Assembly (NCBI RefSeq): GCF_036237275.1
Contig: NZ_CP108352.1
Span: 5,766,001-5,830,000 of the forward strand
Reading direction: 5' to 3'
Length of the DNA: 64,000 bases
DNA from: Streptomyces sp. NBC_01353
GTDB taxonomy: Bacteria > Actinomycetota > Actinomycetes > Streptomycetales > Streptomycetaceae
The notes under the pieces were generated by a model, which saw nothing but the letters and a program-made list of their open reading frames with translations, was not told the DNA's origin and did not search any database. Every line of letters starts with the position of its first letter. Position 1 is the stretch's first letter. This document shows positions 1 through 8,063 of the stretch, one piece after another. The position numbers and the translations under genes were made by a program.

Positions 1-224
1 CCGTAGAGCTCTCTACGCTGCTCGTTGTCGACGGCGACGCCGTGACCAGCGACCCGTGGGTGCTGGCCGGTATCAAGGTCACGGCCGAGGTCGTGGACCA
101 CCACAAGGGCGCGAAGATCGACATCCTTCGCTACAAGAACAAGACCGGCTACCGCCGTCGCCAGGGCCACCGCCAGCAGTACACGGCGATCAAGGTCACC
201 GGCATCCCCGCGGCTGCGAAGTAA
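1..224 (+). CDS. rplU: 50S ribosomal protein L21 (5' end missing)
   Basis: This is the C-terminal part of ribosomal protein L21, which binds 23S rRNA in the large subunit. The reading frame is already open at base 3 ([12 protein letters not shown]...) and no start lies in the window, so the gene begins upstream. The visible residues include the typical basic tail [20 protein letters not shown] and end in TAA. rpmA follows 14 nt later, and the rplU-rpmA-obg order is the usual bacterial arrangement, which supports the call. About 30 N-terminal residues appear to be missing when compared with the usual length of about 106. Confidence 0.97.
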   Translation, partial: VELSTLLVVDGDAVTSDPWVLAGIKVTAEVVDHHKGAKIDILRYKNKTGYRRRQGHRQQYTAIKVTGIPAAAK

Positions 225-238
225 GGGACTGAGGAGAG

Positions 239-493
239 ATGGCACACAAGAAGGGCGCATCGTCCACCCGGAACGGTCGCGATTCCAATGCTCAGCGGCT
301 CGGCGTGAAGCGCTTCGGCGGTCAGGTCGTCAGCGCCGGTGAGATCCTGATCCGTCAGCGCGGCACCCACTTCCACCCGGGCGCGGGCGTCGGCCGTGGC
401 GGCGACGACACGCTGTTCGCCCTGCAGGCCGGTTCGGTGCAGTTCGGCACCCACCGTGGCCGCAAGGTCGTGAACATCGTTCCGGTCGCCTGA
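239..493 (+). CDS. rpmA: 50S ribosomal protein L27
   Basis: L27 is a large-subunit protein whose N-terminal tail reaches the peptidyl transferase centre. The 84-residue product has the family signature: [23 protein letters not shown] at the N terminus, then [29 protein letters not shown]. There is no cleavable N-terminal extension as seen in Firmicutes. The ATG follows a purine-rich GAGGAGAG run with unusually short spacing. It is co-transcribed with rplU, and a terminator follows at 511. Confidence 0.98.
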   Translation: MAHKKGASSTRNGRDSNAQRLGVKRFGGQVVSAGEILIRQRGTHFHPGAGVGRGGDDTLFALQAGSVQFGTHRGRKVVNIVPVA

Positions 494-510
494 TCGGTTC
501 TTTTGCGGAG

Positions 511-549
511 GCGGACCTCACTTCCCGGCAGGGAAGCGGGTCCGCCTTT
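511..549 (+). terminator. Terminator after rpmA
   Basis: A hairpin pairs GCGGACC (511-517) with GGTCCGC (539-545), with an inner CTTCCC/GGGAAG stem (521-526 with 531-536), followed by a short T-containing tail. It lies 18 nt after the rpmA stop and separates the ribosomal genes from obgE. The remaining gap to obgE is AT-richer (about 555-595) and probably holds the obgE promoter. Confidence 0.75.
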
Positions 550-608
550 CGCGTGTTACTAGATAGACATTCCACCTCGTAGCACCCCTTTGTAATGGAG
601 GCACAACC

Positions 609-2048
609 ATGACCACCTTCGTGGACCGCGTCGAGCTGCATGTCGCCGCGGGTAACGGAGGCCACGGCTGCGCCTCCGTACACCGGGAGAAGTTCAAGCC
701 GCTCGGCGGCCCCGACGGCGGCAACGGCGGCCGTGGCGGCGATGTGATCCTGGTCGTCGACCAGGCGATCACCACGCTCCTCGAGTACCACCACTCGCCC
801 CACCGCAAGGCGACCAACGGTCAGCCCGGCGCCGGCGACAACCGCTCCGGCAAGGACGGCCAGGACCTCGTCCTGACCGTGCCCGACGGCACCGTCGTCC
901 TCGACAGGCAGGGCAACGTCCTCGCCGACCTGGTCGGCCAGGGCACCACCTTCGTCGCGGGCCAGGGCGGCCGCGGCGGCCTCGGTAACGCCGCGCTGTC
1001 CTCCGCCCGCCGCAAGGCCCCCGGCTTCGCGCTCCTCGGCGAGCCCGGCGAGGCGCGGGACATCGTCCTGGAGCTGAAGACCGTCGCCGACGTGGCGCTG
1101 GTGGGCTACCCGAGCGCCGGCAAGTCCTCGCTCATCTCCGTCCTGTCGGCCGCCAAGCCGAAGATCGCGGACTACCCCTTCACCACCCTGGTCCCGAACC
1201 TGGGCGTCGTCACCGCCGGCTCGACCGTCTACACGATCGCCGACGTGCCGGGTCTGATCCCGGGCGCCAGCCAGGGCCGCGGCCTGGGCCTGGAGTTCCT
1301 GCGCCATGTGGAGCGCTGCTCCGTCCTCGTACACGTCCTGGACACGGCGACGCTGGAGTCCGACCGTGACCCCGTCACCGACCTCGACATCATCGAGGAA
1401 GAGCTGAAGCAGTACGGCGGTCTCGAGGACCGCCCGCGCATCGTCGTCCTCAACAAGATCGACATCCCGGACGGCCAGGACCTGGCGGACATGATCCGCC
1501 CGGACCTGGAGGAGCGCGGCTACCAGGTCTACGAGGCCTCGGCCGTGGCCCGTACGGGTCTGAAGGAGCTCTCCTTCGCGCTGGCCGACATCGTCGCCAA
1601 GGCGCGCGCGGCCAAGCCGAAGGAGGAGTCGACGCGGATCGTCCTCCGTCCGAAGGCGGTCGACGACGCCGGCTTCTCCGTCACGTACGACGAGGCCGAG
1701 GACGTGTACCGGGTGCGCGGCGAGAAGCCGGAGCGCTGGGTCCGCCAGACCGACTTCAACAACGACGAGGCCGTCGGCTACCTCGCCGACCGTCTCAACC
1801 GCCTGGGCGTCGAGGACGCGCTGATGAAGGCGGGCGCCCGCGCGGGCGACGGCGTCGCGATCGGCTCCGAGGACAACGCGGTCGTCTTCGACTGGGAGCC
1901 GACGATGATGGCCGGCGCCGAGATGCTCGGCCGTCGTGGCGAGGACCACCGCCTCGAGGCCCCGCGTCCCGCCGCGCAGCGCCGCCGCGATCGAGATGCG
2001 GAGCGGGACGACGCGCAGCGCGAGTTCGACGAGTTCAACCCGTTCTAG
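609..2048 (+). CDS. obgE: Obg family GTPase (ribosome assembly)
   Basis: This is an Obg/CgtA GTPase, acting in 50S ribosome maturation and, in Streptomyces, linked to the onset of sporulation (family knowledge). The glycine-rich Obg fold covers about residues 1-158 ([25 protein letters not shown]). The G domain follows with G1 GYPSAGKS (166-173), G3 DVPG (212-215) and G4 NKID (282-285), and an OCT domain lies at about 350-430. The C-terminal tail is acidic and basic ([10 protein letters not shown]...REFDEFNPF). The ATG is preceded by GGAGG at 597 with 7 nt spacing. At 479 residues it has the expected actinobacterial length. Confidence 0.97.
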   Translation: MTTFVDRVELHVAAGNGGHGCASVHREKFKPLGGPDGGNGGRGGDVILVVDQAITTLLEYHHSPHRKATNGQPGAGDNRSGKDGQDLVLTVPDGTVVLDRQGNVLADLVGQGTTFVAGQGGRGGLGNAALSSARRKAPGFALLGEPGEARDIVLELKTVADVALVGYPSAGKSSLISVLSAAKPKIADYPFTTLVPNLGVVTAGSTVYTIADVPGLIPGASQGRGLGLEFLRHVERCSVLVHVLDTATLESDRDPVTDLDIIEEELKQYGGLEDRPRIVVLNKIDIPDGQDLADMIRPDLEERGYQVYEASAVARTGLKELSFALADIVAKARAAKPKEESTRIVLRPKAVDDAGFSVTYDEAEDVYRVRGEKPERWVRQTDFNNDEAVGYLADRLNRLGVEDALMKAGARAGDGVAIGSEDNAVVFDWEPTMMAGAEMLGRRGEDHRLEAPRPAAQRRRDRDAERDDAQREFDEFNPF

Positions 2049-2063
2049 CCGGGCCTCGGTCCC

Positions 2064-2098
2064 CGGGAGCGGCCGGTCGGCGACGTCGGCCGCTCCCG
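2064..2098 (+). terminator. Terminator after obgE
   Basis: A 12-bp perfect stem, CGGGAGCGGCCG (2064-2075) with CGGCCGCTCCCG (2087-2098), has an 11-nt loop and starts 15 nt after the obgE stop. The -10 element of the next gene begins directly at its foot, so this hairpin may also cover that gene's -35 region. Confidence 0.7.
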
Positions 2099-2104
2099 TA
2101 GGAT
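2099..2104 (+). promoter_or_regulatory. -10 element of a leaderless promoter (GT2 gene)
   Basis: TAGGAT lies 7 nt before the GTG at 2112, a spacing that puts the transcription start at or next to the start codon. No Shine-Dalgarno sequence precedes the GTG. Confidence 0.6.
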
Positions 2105-2111
2105 CCTCGGT

Positions 2112-3737
2112 GTGAGCAGCACCCCCCCACCCACGGTAGAAGGCACCCTCGGTGTCGTGGTCATCGCCTACAACGACGAGGTGCTGGTCGGCGACGCCAT
2201 CCGGTCCGCACTCGACCAGGGACCCGTGGTCGCGGAGGTCATCGCCGTCAACGACGCATCGAGCGACGGCACCGCGAAGGTCCTGGACGAGCTGGCGGCG
2301 CTCCACCCCCGGGTGCGTGTCGTCCACCGTACGGAGAACAGCGGCGGCTGCGGCTCCCCCCGCAACGACGGCATCCAGGCGGCCACCGCGCCGTACGTGA
2401 TGTTCCTCGACAGTGACGACATCCTGCCCGAGGGCGCGGCCGAGGCCCTGGTGACGGCGGCCGAGCGGCACCGGACCCCCGTCGCGGTCGGCGTCTGCGT
2501 ACGGCGCGAACTGCCCGGCGGCCGGGAGGTGCGCTGGCAGCCCAAGCTCTACCGGGAGCCCGCCGTTCTGGAGACCGCGGCGGACCTCGCCCCGCTGGTG
2601 CACGACACGCTCTGCGTCAACAAGGTCTACGCCCGGTCCTTCCTCCTCGACCACGGCATCCGGTTCCCCGACGGCCGTTTCATCTACGAGGACTTCCTCT
2701 TCACCGCCCGCGTCCTGGCCCCCGCGCCGCGTGTCGCGGTGATTCCCGACACGGTCTACGTGTGGCACGTGCGCCGCGCCGCCGCGCAGCTGTCGATCTC
2801 CCTGGACCGGGAGGGCGTCGGCAACTGGCAGGCCCGTATCGCCGCCCATCGCAAGGCCGTGGAGACCTTCAGGGAGGCCGGCCGCACCGAGCTCGCCGCC
2901 GCCTGCCGCACCAAGTTCCTCGAACACGATCTGCGCCTGTACGCCCGTGAGTTGAGGCTGCGCGACGAGGCCTACCAGGCCGACTGGTGGGTGTCGACCC
3001 GCGACCACCTCGGGGCGTTCGAGGAGAGCGAGATCGCCGCGGCCGTCGCGCCCGCCCGCTGGGCGGCCCGGTTCGTCCTGGCCTCCAAGGAGCCGCGGGA
3101 CCTGCTCCGGCTGTCCCGGCTGGCCGCCGAGCCGGCCCGTCTGCTCCCGCCGTACGCGCGGAGCGAGGACGTCGCCGTCTGGTCCCTGGACCTTCCCGGC
3201 GTCGAGCTGGACGGCGTGGAGACGCTGCCCCTCGACGAGCTCCCGGTGGTCGTCGACGCGGGTCTGCACACGGGCGGGGGCGGCGAGCTGCGGCTCACGG
3301 TCCGCGATCTGTACGGCAGGCTGCGCGCGGCCGGACCCCGTACCGTGCAGGTCGCGTTCCTGCCCCGGGGCTCGGAGGAGCCAGCCCGCACCGAGCAGGC
3401 CGAGCTCGCCGAGGGCGAGGGCGGCTGGACCGCCCGCGTTCCTGTCGGGCTCACCGCTCTGGCCGGGGCGGGCCGTCGCCGGGGGAACCGGGGAACCCAG
3501 CTGTGGGACATCCGGATCACGGTGACATGCGCGGACGGCGGCTCCTTCTCGACGGCGCTCCGGCTGCCGGACGGCTCCGAGCGGCGCTCGGTCGTGCCGA
3601 GCAGCCGGTACGGTGTACTGCTGGTGCAGCAGTACACGACGGCGAGCGGATCGCTCGCGGTGCGGCTCGCACCGGGCGCCCGTGACGGGCTCCGGGCGGT
3701 CAGGGCCAGGCTCCGTCGGCTCTCCCGCAGTTCTTAG
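2112..3737 (+). CDS. Family 2 glycosyltransferase (cell-wall glycopolymer type)
   Basis: A 541-residue soluble inverting glycosyltransferase. The GT-A domain covers about residues 10-230, with VVVIAYND at 16-22 and the nucleotide/metal motif DSDD at 100-103. The stretch ENSGGCGSPRNDGIQ...YVMFLDSDD is almost the same as in the 1007-residue protein at 8060-11083, so the two are paralogues. This one lacks the CDP-glycerol transferase domain. The last 200 residues resemble the beta-rich C-terminal regions of teichoic-acid glycosyltransferases but carry no motif I can name. galE follows 20 nt downstream, so the donor may be a UDP-hexose; that is inference. No Shine-Dalgarno is seen and translation is probably leaderless. 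Confidence 0.85.
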   Translation: MSSTPPPTVEGTLGVVVIAYNDEVLVGDAIRSALDQGPVVAEVIAVNDASSDGTAKVLDELAALHPRVRVVHRTENSGGCGSPRNDGIQAATAPYVMFLDSDDILPEGAAEALVTAAERHRTPVAVGVCVRRELPGGREVRWQPKLYREPAVLETAADLAPLVHDTLCVNKVYARSFLLDHGIRFPDGRFIYEDFLFTARVLAPAPRVAVIPDTVYVWHVRRAAAQLSISLDREGVGNWQARIAAHRKAVETFREAGRTELAAACRTKFLEHDLRLYARELRLRDEAYQADWWVSTRDHLGAFEESEIAAAVAPARWAARFVLASKEPRDLLRLSRLAAEPARLLPPYARSEDVAVWSLDLPGVELDGVETLPLDELPVVVDAGLHTGGGGELRLTVRDLYGRLRAAGPRTVQVAFLPRGSEEPARTEQAELAEGEGGWTARVPVGLTALAGAGRRRGNRGTQLWDIRITVTCADGGSFSTALRLPDGSERRSVVPSSRYGVLLVQQYTTASGSLAVRLAPGARDGLRAVRARLRRLSRSS

Positions 3738-3757
3738 CGAAAGGGATATGGGGCGTT

Positions 3758-4744
3758 ATGACTTTTCTGATCACCGGAGGCGCCGGATACATCGGCTCGC
3801 ATGTGGTCCGCGCCATGACGCAGGCGGGGGAGCGGGTCGTCGTCCTCGACGATCTGTCCACCGGCTACGCGGAGCGGCTCCCGGAGGGCGTGCCCCTGGT
3901 GGTCGGCTCGACCCTGGACCGTGAGGTACTGGACCGGACCGTCGCCGAGCACGGCGTGACGGGTGTGGTCCACCTGGCGGCGAAGAAGCAGGTCGGCGAG
4001 TCCGTCGAGCAGCCGCTGCACTACTACCGCGAGAACGTCCAGGGTCTGACCGTGCTCCTGGAGGCCGTGGCCGCCGCGGGCGTGCGCAACTTCCTCTTCT
4101 CCTCCTCCGCCGCCGTCTACGGCATGCCGGACGTGGACCTCGTCACCGAGGACACGCCGTGTCTGCCCATGAGCCCGTACGGCGAGACGAAGCTCGCCGG
4201 CGAGTGGGTGGTCCGCGCCGCGGGCAAGGCCCACGGCATCTCCACGGCCTGCCTGCGCTACTTCAACGTGGCGGGCGCCGCGACCCCCGAGCTGGCCGAC
4301 ACCGGTGTCTTCAACCTGGTCCCGATGGTCTTCGAGCGGCTCGACGCCGACGAGGCCCCGCGGATCTTCGGTGACGACTACGACACCGCCGACGGCACGT
4401 GCGTCCGCGACTACATCCACGTCGAGGACCTTGCCGACGCCCACCTCGTCGCCGCGCGCAAGCTCGCGGAGTGGGCGGCCGCCGGCGAGCCGCGCGATCT
4501 GACCGTCAACATCGGTCGCGGCGAGGGCGTCTCCGTCCGGGAGATGATCGACCTGATCAACGAGATCACCGGCCACTCGGTCGCCCCCGCCGTCACCCCG
4601 CGCCGCCCCGGCGACCCGGCCCGCGTCGTCGCCGCCGCGGACCGCATCGCCACGGAGCTGGGCTGGAAGGCCCGCCACGACGTCCGCGACATGATCACCT
4701 CTGCGTGGGCCGGCTGGGTCGCCCGTCGAGGCGTGTCCGCCTGA
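3758..4744 (+). CDS. galE: UDP-glucose 4-epimerase
   Basis: This is an extended short-chain dehydrogenase that interconverts UDP-glucose and UDP-galactose using bound NAD. The 328-residue product has the NAD-binding loop GGAGYIG (7-13), the serine motif SSSAAVYG (115-122) and the catalytic pair Y141/K145 in YGETK. The YFNVAGA substrate motif follows at about 166. The ATG is 20 nt after the glycosyltransferase stop, in the same transcription unit. Streptomyces usually has several galE copies; this one probably feeds the surrounding glycopolymer genes rather than the Leloir pathway (inference). Confidence 0.93.
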   Translation: MTFLITGGAGYIGSHVVRAMTQAGERVVVLDDLSTGYAERLPEGVPLVVGSTLDREVLDRTVAEHGVTGVVHLAAKKQVGESVEQPLHYYRENVQGLTVLLEAVAAAGVRNFLFSSSAAVYGMPDVDLVTEDTPCLPMSPYGETKLAGEWVVRAAGKAHGISTACLRYFNVAGAATPELADTGVFNLVPMVFERLDADEAPRIFGDDYDTADGTCVRDYIHVEDLADAHLVAARKLAEWAAAGEPRDLTVNIGRGEGVSVREMIDLINEITGHSVAPAVTPRRPGDPARVVAAADRIATELGWKARHDVRDMITSAWAGWVARRGVSA

Positions 4745-4762
4745 CGCAGGCCGAACGCAAGA

Positions 4763-4799
4763 GCCGAGGGCCGGGGAGAGCATCTCCCCGGCCCTCGGC
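4763..4799. terminator. Bidirectional terminator between galE and the convergent GT2 gene
   Basis: A 17-bp perfect stem pairs 4763-4779 with 4783-4799 around a GCA loop. It lies 19 nt after the galE stop and 34 nt after the stop of the minus-strand gene, so it can serve both. Confidence 0.85.
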
Positions 4800-4832
4800 C
4801 GTTCTCCGGCGGACCAGTGCCCGCCGCGGGTG

Positions 4833-6716
4833 TCAGTGGTTGCGCAGCGCCCGGGAGGCGACCTTCTTCGCCTTGGAGCCCAGCCGCCGCAGCGGCTGCT
4901 GCGGAATCGAGAGGCGCAGCGGCTCGCCCTCCGGGTCGGCGATCGGCAGGTCGCGGGTGAACGCGCCGTCCTCCAGACGTATCCGTGCGTTCCAGTTTCC
5001 GGCGGGGACCCGCTGAAGCGGTATCCGTGCCTGTATGCGGCCGTCGCCGTCCACGCTCTCCGCGCCGGCGACCAGCAGCGACTCCCGGTTCGGCGCCGTG
5101 AGCAGCAACTGCGCCGAAGGGGTGGACCAGCCCGGCACGGTCACCGCGAACTCCAGGTCGGTCCGGCCGAAGAAGCCGCTGTTCACCGCTCCGCGTGCGT
5201 CGCGGCCGAGCGGGAAGCGGGTGGCACCTATGTCGAGGTTGACGTGCTGGTGGGCTTCCGAATGGAAGACCGCCACCGCGATCGGGCCGTCCTCCGCGCG
5301 CACGATCTCCGATTGCGGGGCGGCGTCGTAGGCTGCGTCCGTGGGGCGGGGCAGCCAGGCCTGCTTGCGCAGCGTTCCGGAGGCCACGGTGACCCGCAAC
5401 GTCCAGACGCCCTCGGCCAGCGGACCGCCGTCGGCGACCCGGCTGACGTCGACGGCGGCGGTGTACACGCCGTTCTTGTTCGTCGCCGGCACCGTGTACG
5501 TCACGCCCTGACATCCCAGTACCAGGCCGACCTCCTGGCCGGCCGGGTCCCCTAGGCCGTCGAGCCGGGCCTTGCCGGACAGCCGGAGCACCGGGCCGTC
5601 CCAGGTGTACGAGGTGAGCTCCTGGCGCAGCACGACGCGCGAGGTGACGTCATAGCAGGCGTCCGGGATTCCGGCGTCGGGGTCGCGGAAGAACGGGTAG
5701 GCGGCATAGGCGCTGTCGCCCTCGATCACGGCGGGGCCGAGTTCCCGATCGACGTCCGCCTCGATGATCGCGGTCAGCCGGTCGGTCATCCCCTCGCGCA
5801 GACAGTGCGCGCGCAGTCGCAGCCGGGGCGGCAGGGCCTCGGAAACGCCGTCGGTGAGCCACTCCTGGCACAGCGGGCGGGCCGCCTCGGCCATGGCTCT
5901 TCGGCCCTCTTCGTCGCGCGCGAGATACGGCGCACCGAACATGCCGAGGACCTCGCCGTGGAAATGCCGCTCCATGAGCTTGTCCCGCTCGGGCCCGGCG
6001 GGCACGTGGTCGGCGACCATCCCGAGGATTCCGCTCACGTACTCCAGCTGCGCGACCCAGTCGACATCCTGCTGGCTGGCGTTGGTCCCGTCGCCGCGGC
6101 CTTCCAGGTAGTAGCAGTCGTAGTCGGCGACGACCGAGACCTTGCGGGCGTGCAGCAGACCGTGGACGGCGAAGGGTACGTCCTCGCCCAGAAGCCGGGC
6201 CTCGGTGAACCGCAGCTCGTACTCCTCGACGAGGGTGCGGCGCCACAGCTTGTAGGCGGCCAGCGTCCAGTACACGGGGGAGTGGAAGATGCTCACCTCG
6301 GGACTGGTGGTCCGCAGGTCCACGGGGGCCGGGCGGCCGCCGATGCCGACGATCCTGCCGTACACGATGTCCGAGTCCTGCTCGTCCGCCATCCGCAGCA
6401 GGCGCTCCATCGCCTCGACGCCGAGGTAGTCGTCGGAGTCGAGGAAGAAGAGGAAGTCCCCCTTCGCCTGCTCGATGCCGACGTTGCGGGGACGGCCGGC
6501 GCCTCCGGACGGCGGCTGGTGGATCACCCGCACGTTGTCGTGGGTGCGGGCCCAGGCGTCGAGCCAGGCGCCGCTGCCGTCGGAGGAGCCGTCGTCGACG
6601 GCGATGACCTCGATGAGGTCCTGAGGCAACGACTGACCGGCCACGGATCCGAAGCAACGCTCCAGGTATCGCTCGGTGTTGTGCACCGGAACGATCACTG
6701 ATATTCGGGATGCCAT
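4833..6716 (-). CDS. Family 2 glycosyltransferase with large C-terminal extension
   Basis: A 627-residue glycosyltransferase. The GT-A domain is N-terminal: ISVIVPVHNTERYLE (5-19), VDDGSSDGS (40-48) and the DSDD motif at 93-96. About 350 residues follow, including repeated beta-type segments near 400-600, similar in layout to TarS-like wall-teichoic-acid transferases (from family knowledge). An open frame extends 47 residues upstream, but the ATG at 6716 is chosen because AGAGGGA lies about 5 nt before it and the domain begins at once. It is the last gene of the minus-strand unit, but a terminator at 6821 separates it from the GT4 gene, so it may have its own promoter. Confidence 0.87.
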   Translation of the reverse strand: MASRISVIVPVHNTERYLERCFGSVAGQSLPQDLIEVIAVDDGSSDGSGAWLDAWARTHDNVRVIHQPPSGGAGRPRNVGIEQAKGDFLFFLDSDDYLGVEAMERLLRMADEQDSDIVYGRIVGIGGRPAPVDLRTTSPEVSIFHSPVYWTLAAYKLWRRTLVEEYELRFTEARLLGEDVPFAVHGLLHARKVSVVADYDCYYLEGRGDGTNASQQDVDWVAQLEYVSGILGMVADHVPAGPERDKLMERHFHGEVLGMFGAPYLARDEEGRRAMAEAARPLCQEWLTDGVSEALPPRLRLRAHCLREGMTDRLTAIIEADVDRELGPAVIEGDSAYAAYPFFRDPDAGIPDACYDVTSRVVLRQELTSYTWDGPVLRLSGKARLDGLGDPAGQEVGLVLGCQGVTYTVPATNKNGVYTAAVDVSRVADGGPLAEGVWTLRVTVASGTLRKQAWLPRPTDAAYDAAPQSEIVRAEDGPIAVAVFHSEAHQHVNLDIGATRFPLGRDARGAVNSGFFGRTDLEFAVTVPGWSTPSAQLLLTAPNRESLLVAGAESVDGDGRIQARIPLQRVPAGNWNARIRLEDGAFTRDLPIADPEGEPLRLSIPQQPLRRLGSKAKKVASRALRNH

Positions 6717-6820
6717 GCGATTCCCTCTCGGCTTGGCTGGGGGTCCGGCAGGGGAATCCGCCCTGGTGAGGCGGACGCTAGCACGCGGCACGGAGGGGCG
6801 GCCAGATGTCTCCGGACCCG

Positions 6821-6872
6821 CGTACGAGAGGCGGGGTGCCCCTCCTGGAAGGAGCACCCCGCCTCTCGTACG
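6821..6872 (-). terminator. Strong terminator after the GT4 gene
   Basis: A 19-bp perfect stem pairs 6821-6839 with 6854-6872, with a CTCC/GGAG apex. The stem starts with the palindrome CGTACG, as does the rpsT terminator at 47049. It lies 19 nt downstream of the stop of the gene at 6891-8063. Confidence 0.88.
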
Positions 6873-6890
6873 ACGTTCAGGACGCCGCGC

Positions 6891-8063
6891 TCATCGCTCC
6901 AGGAAGCGGAAGAGCGCTTCCCAGCGATCGGTGATCTCGTCACCGGAGTAGCGCCTTACGTTGCGCCAGGCGGCGTCGCCCATGCGGTTGCGGAGCTCGG
7001 CGTCGGAGATCAGCGTGCTGATGTGCCCGCCGAGCTCGATGGTGTTCCCGGTCTTCGCGAGGAGCCCGTCCTCACCGTCCTCGATGATCTCGCGGACGCC
7101 CGGCGCGCAGTCGAACGCGGCACACGGCACACCCGCGGCCATGGCCTCGAGCAGAGTGATCGGGAAGCCCTCGGCGCGGCTGGCCTGGGCGAAGATCGAG
7201 GCGCCCTGCAGCGCGCCCAGCACGTCGTTCGTCCGGCCCATCCACTCCACCGAGTCGTCCAGACCCAGCGAGGCGCAGTGGCGGCGAAGCTCCGCCTCCT
7301 CGTCACCCGCTCCGTAGATCCGGAGCTTCCACTCGGGGTGGCGGGACGCGACCTCGGACCAGCTGTCCAGCAGCATGTCCACGCCCTTCTCGTGCGAGAG
7401 GCGGCCGATGCAGGCGACCACCTTCTCGCTGCGCGGGGCCGGGGCCTCGGGCATGAAGGGCAGCGGGTTCGGCAGATGGCCGACGTTGTCCATCCCGTCG
7501 CGGATCCAGAGGTCCGCGTCGCCGGGGGTGAGGACGAGGAGCCGGTCGACGTCCTTGTAGTAGCGCTTGACGCGGGCCAGGCGTGAGGACGCGGCACTGG
7601 CCTCGTGCGACTCGTGGCTCATGCCGATGACGATGAGGCCCTTGGTGTCGGCGAGCGCCACCCACTCCATCGCCCAGACCTGGGTGACGATCACGACGGA
7701 GCCCGGGCGGGCGCCGGCGAACAGCGCGGTCAGCTTCTCGGCCTGCTCCCGCATACCGGCGGCGCGGGCACGGTGGCGGAGCCGCTCGGCCGCGTTGAGC
7801 TTGCCCTTGACCCCGCGCAGCGAGCGCACCTGCGGGGGGTGCCCGTCGTACAGCGTGGTCGTCCCGTACGGCAGGTCGCCGGGGAACTCCTGGCGCCTGC
7901 CCTCCGGGGCGGGGACGATGCCGACGACGTGCACACGGTGGTCGCGTTCGGCGAACTGCCGAGCCATCTGGTGCGTCCAGGTGGTCACGCCACCCATCTC
8001 GTCGACGCTGTTGGACACGAAAAAGATGTCACGGCCGCCGGACACGGCGGTCTGCTCGGTCAC
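6891..8063 (-). CDS. Family 4 glycosyltransferase
   Basis: A 390-residue GT-B fold retaining glycosyltransferase. The N-terminal acceptor half includes [19 protein letters not shown]. The C-terminal donor half has [16 protein letters not shown] at about 215-230 and the EX7E motif in [22 protein letters not shown] at about 295-315, typical of the family. It starts with GTG, overlapping the stop of the upstream 1007-residue gene by four bases (GTGA), with AGGAG about 7 nt before. Translational coupling is therefore likely and the two products probably act on one polymer. The sugar donor cannot be read from the sequence. Confidence 0.9.
   Translation of the reverse strand: MTEQTAVSGGRDIFFVSNSVDEMGGVTTWTHQMARQFAERDHRVHVVGIVPAPEGRRQEFPGDLPYGTTTLYDGHPPQVRSLRGVKGKLNAAERLRHRARAAGMREQAEKLTALFAGARPGSVVIVTQVWAMEWVALADTKGLIVIGMSHESHEASAASSRLARVKRYYKDVDRLLVLTPGDADLWIRDGMDNVGHLPNPLPFMPEAPAPRSEKVVACIGRLSHEKGVDMLLDSWSEVASRHPEWKLRIYGAGDEEAELRRHCASLGLDDSVEWMGRTNDVLGALQGASIFAQASRAEGFPITLLEAMAAGVPCAAFDCAPGVREIIEDGEDGLLAKTGNTIELGGHISTLISDAELRNRMGDAAWRNVRRYSGDEITDRWEALFRFLER

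Noticed and set aside
2064-2098. Regulatory palindrome before the first glycosyltransferase
   Set aside because: The perfect GC stem with an 11-nt loop right after the obgE stop is better explained as a terminator.
330-3269. A 979-codon open frame on the minus strand opposite obgE and the first glycosyltransferase
   Set aside because: It is a mirror of GC-rich codons in the plus-strand genes. The product is a low-complexity Gly/Arg/Val/Asp mixture without motifs, while both opposite genes have clear domains.
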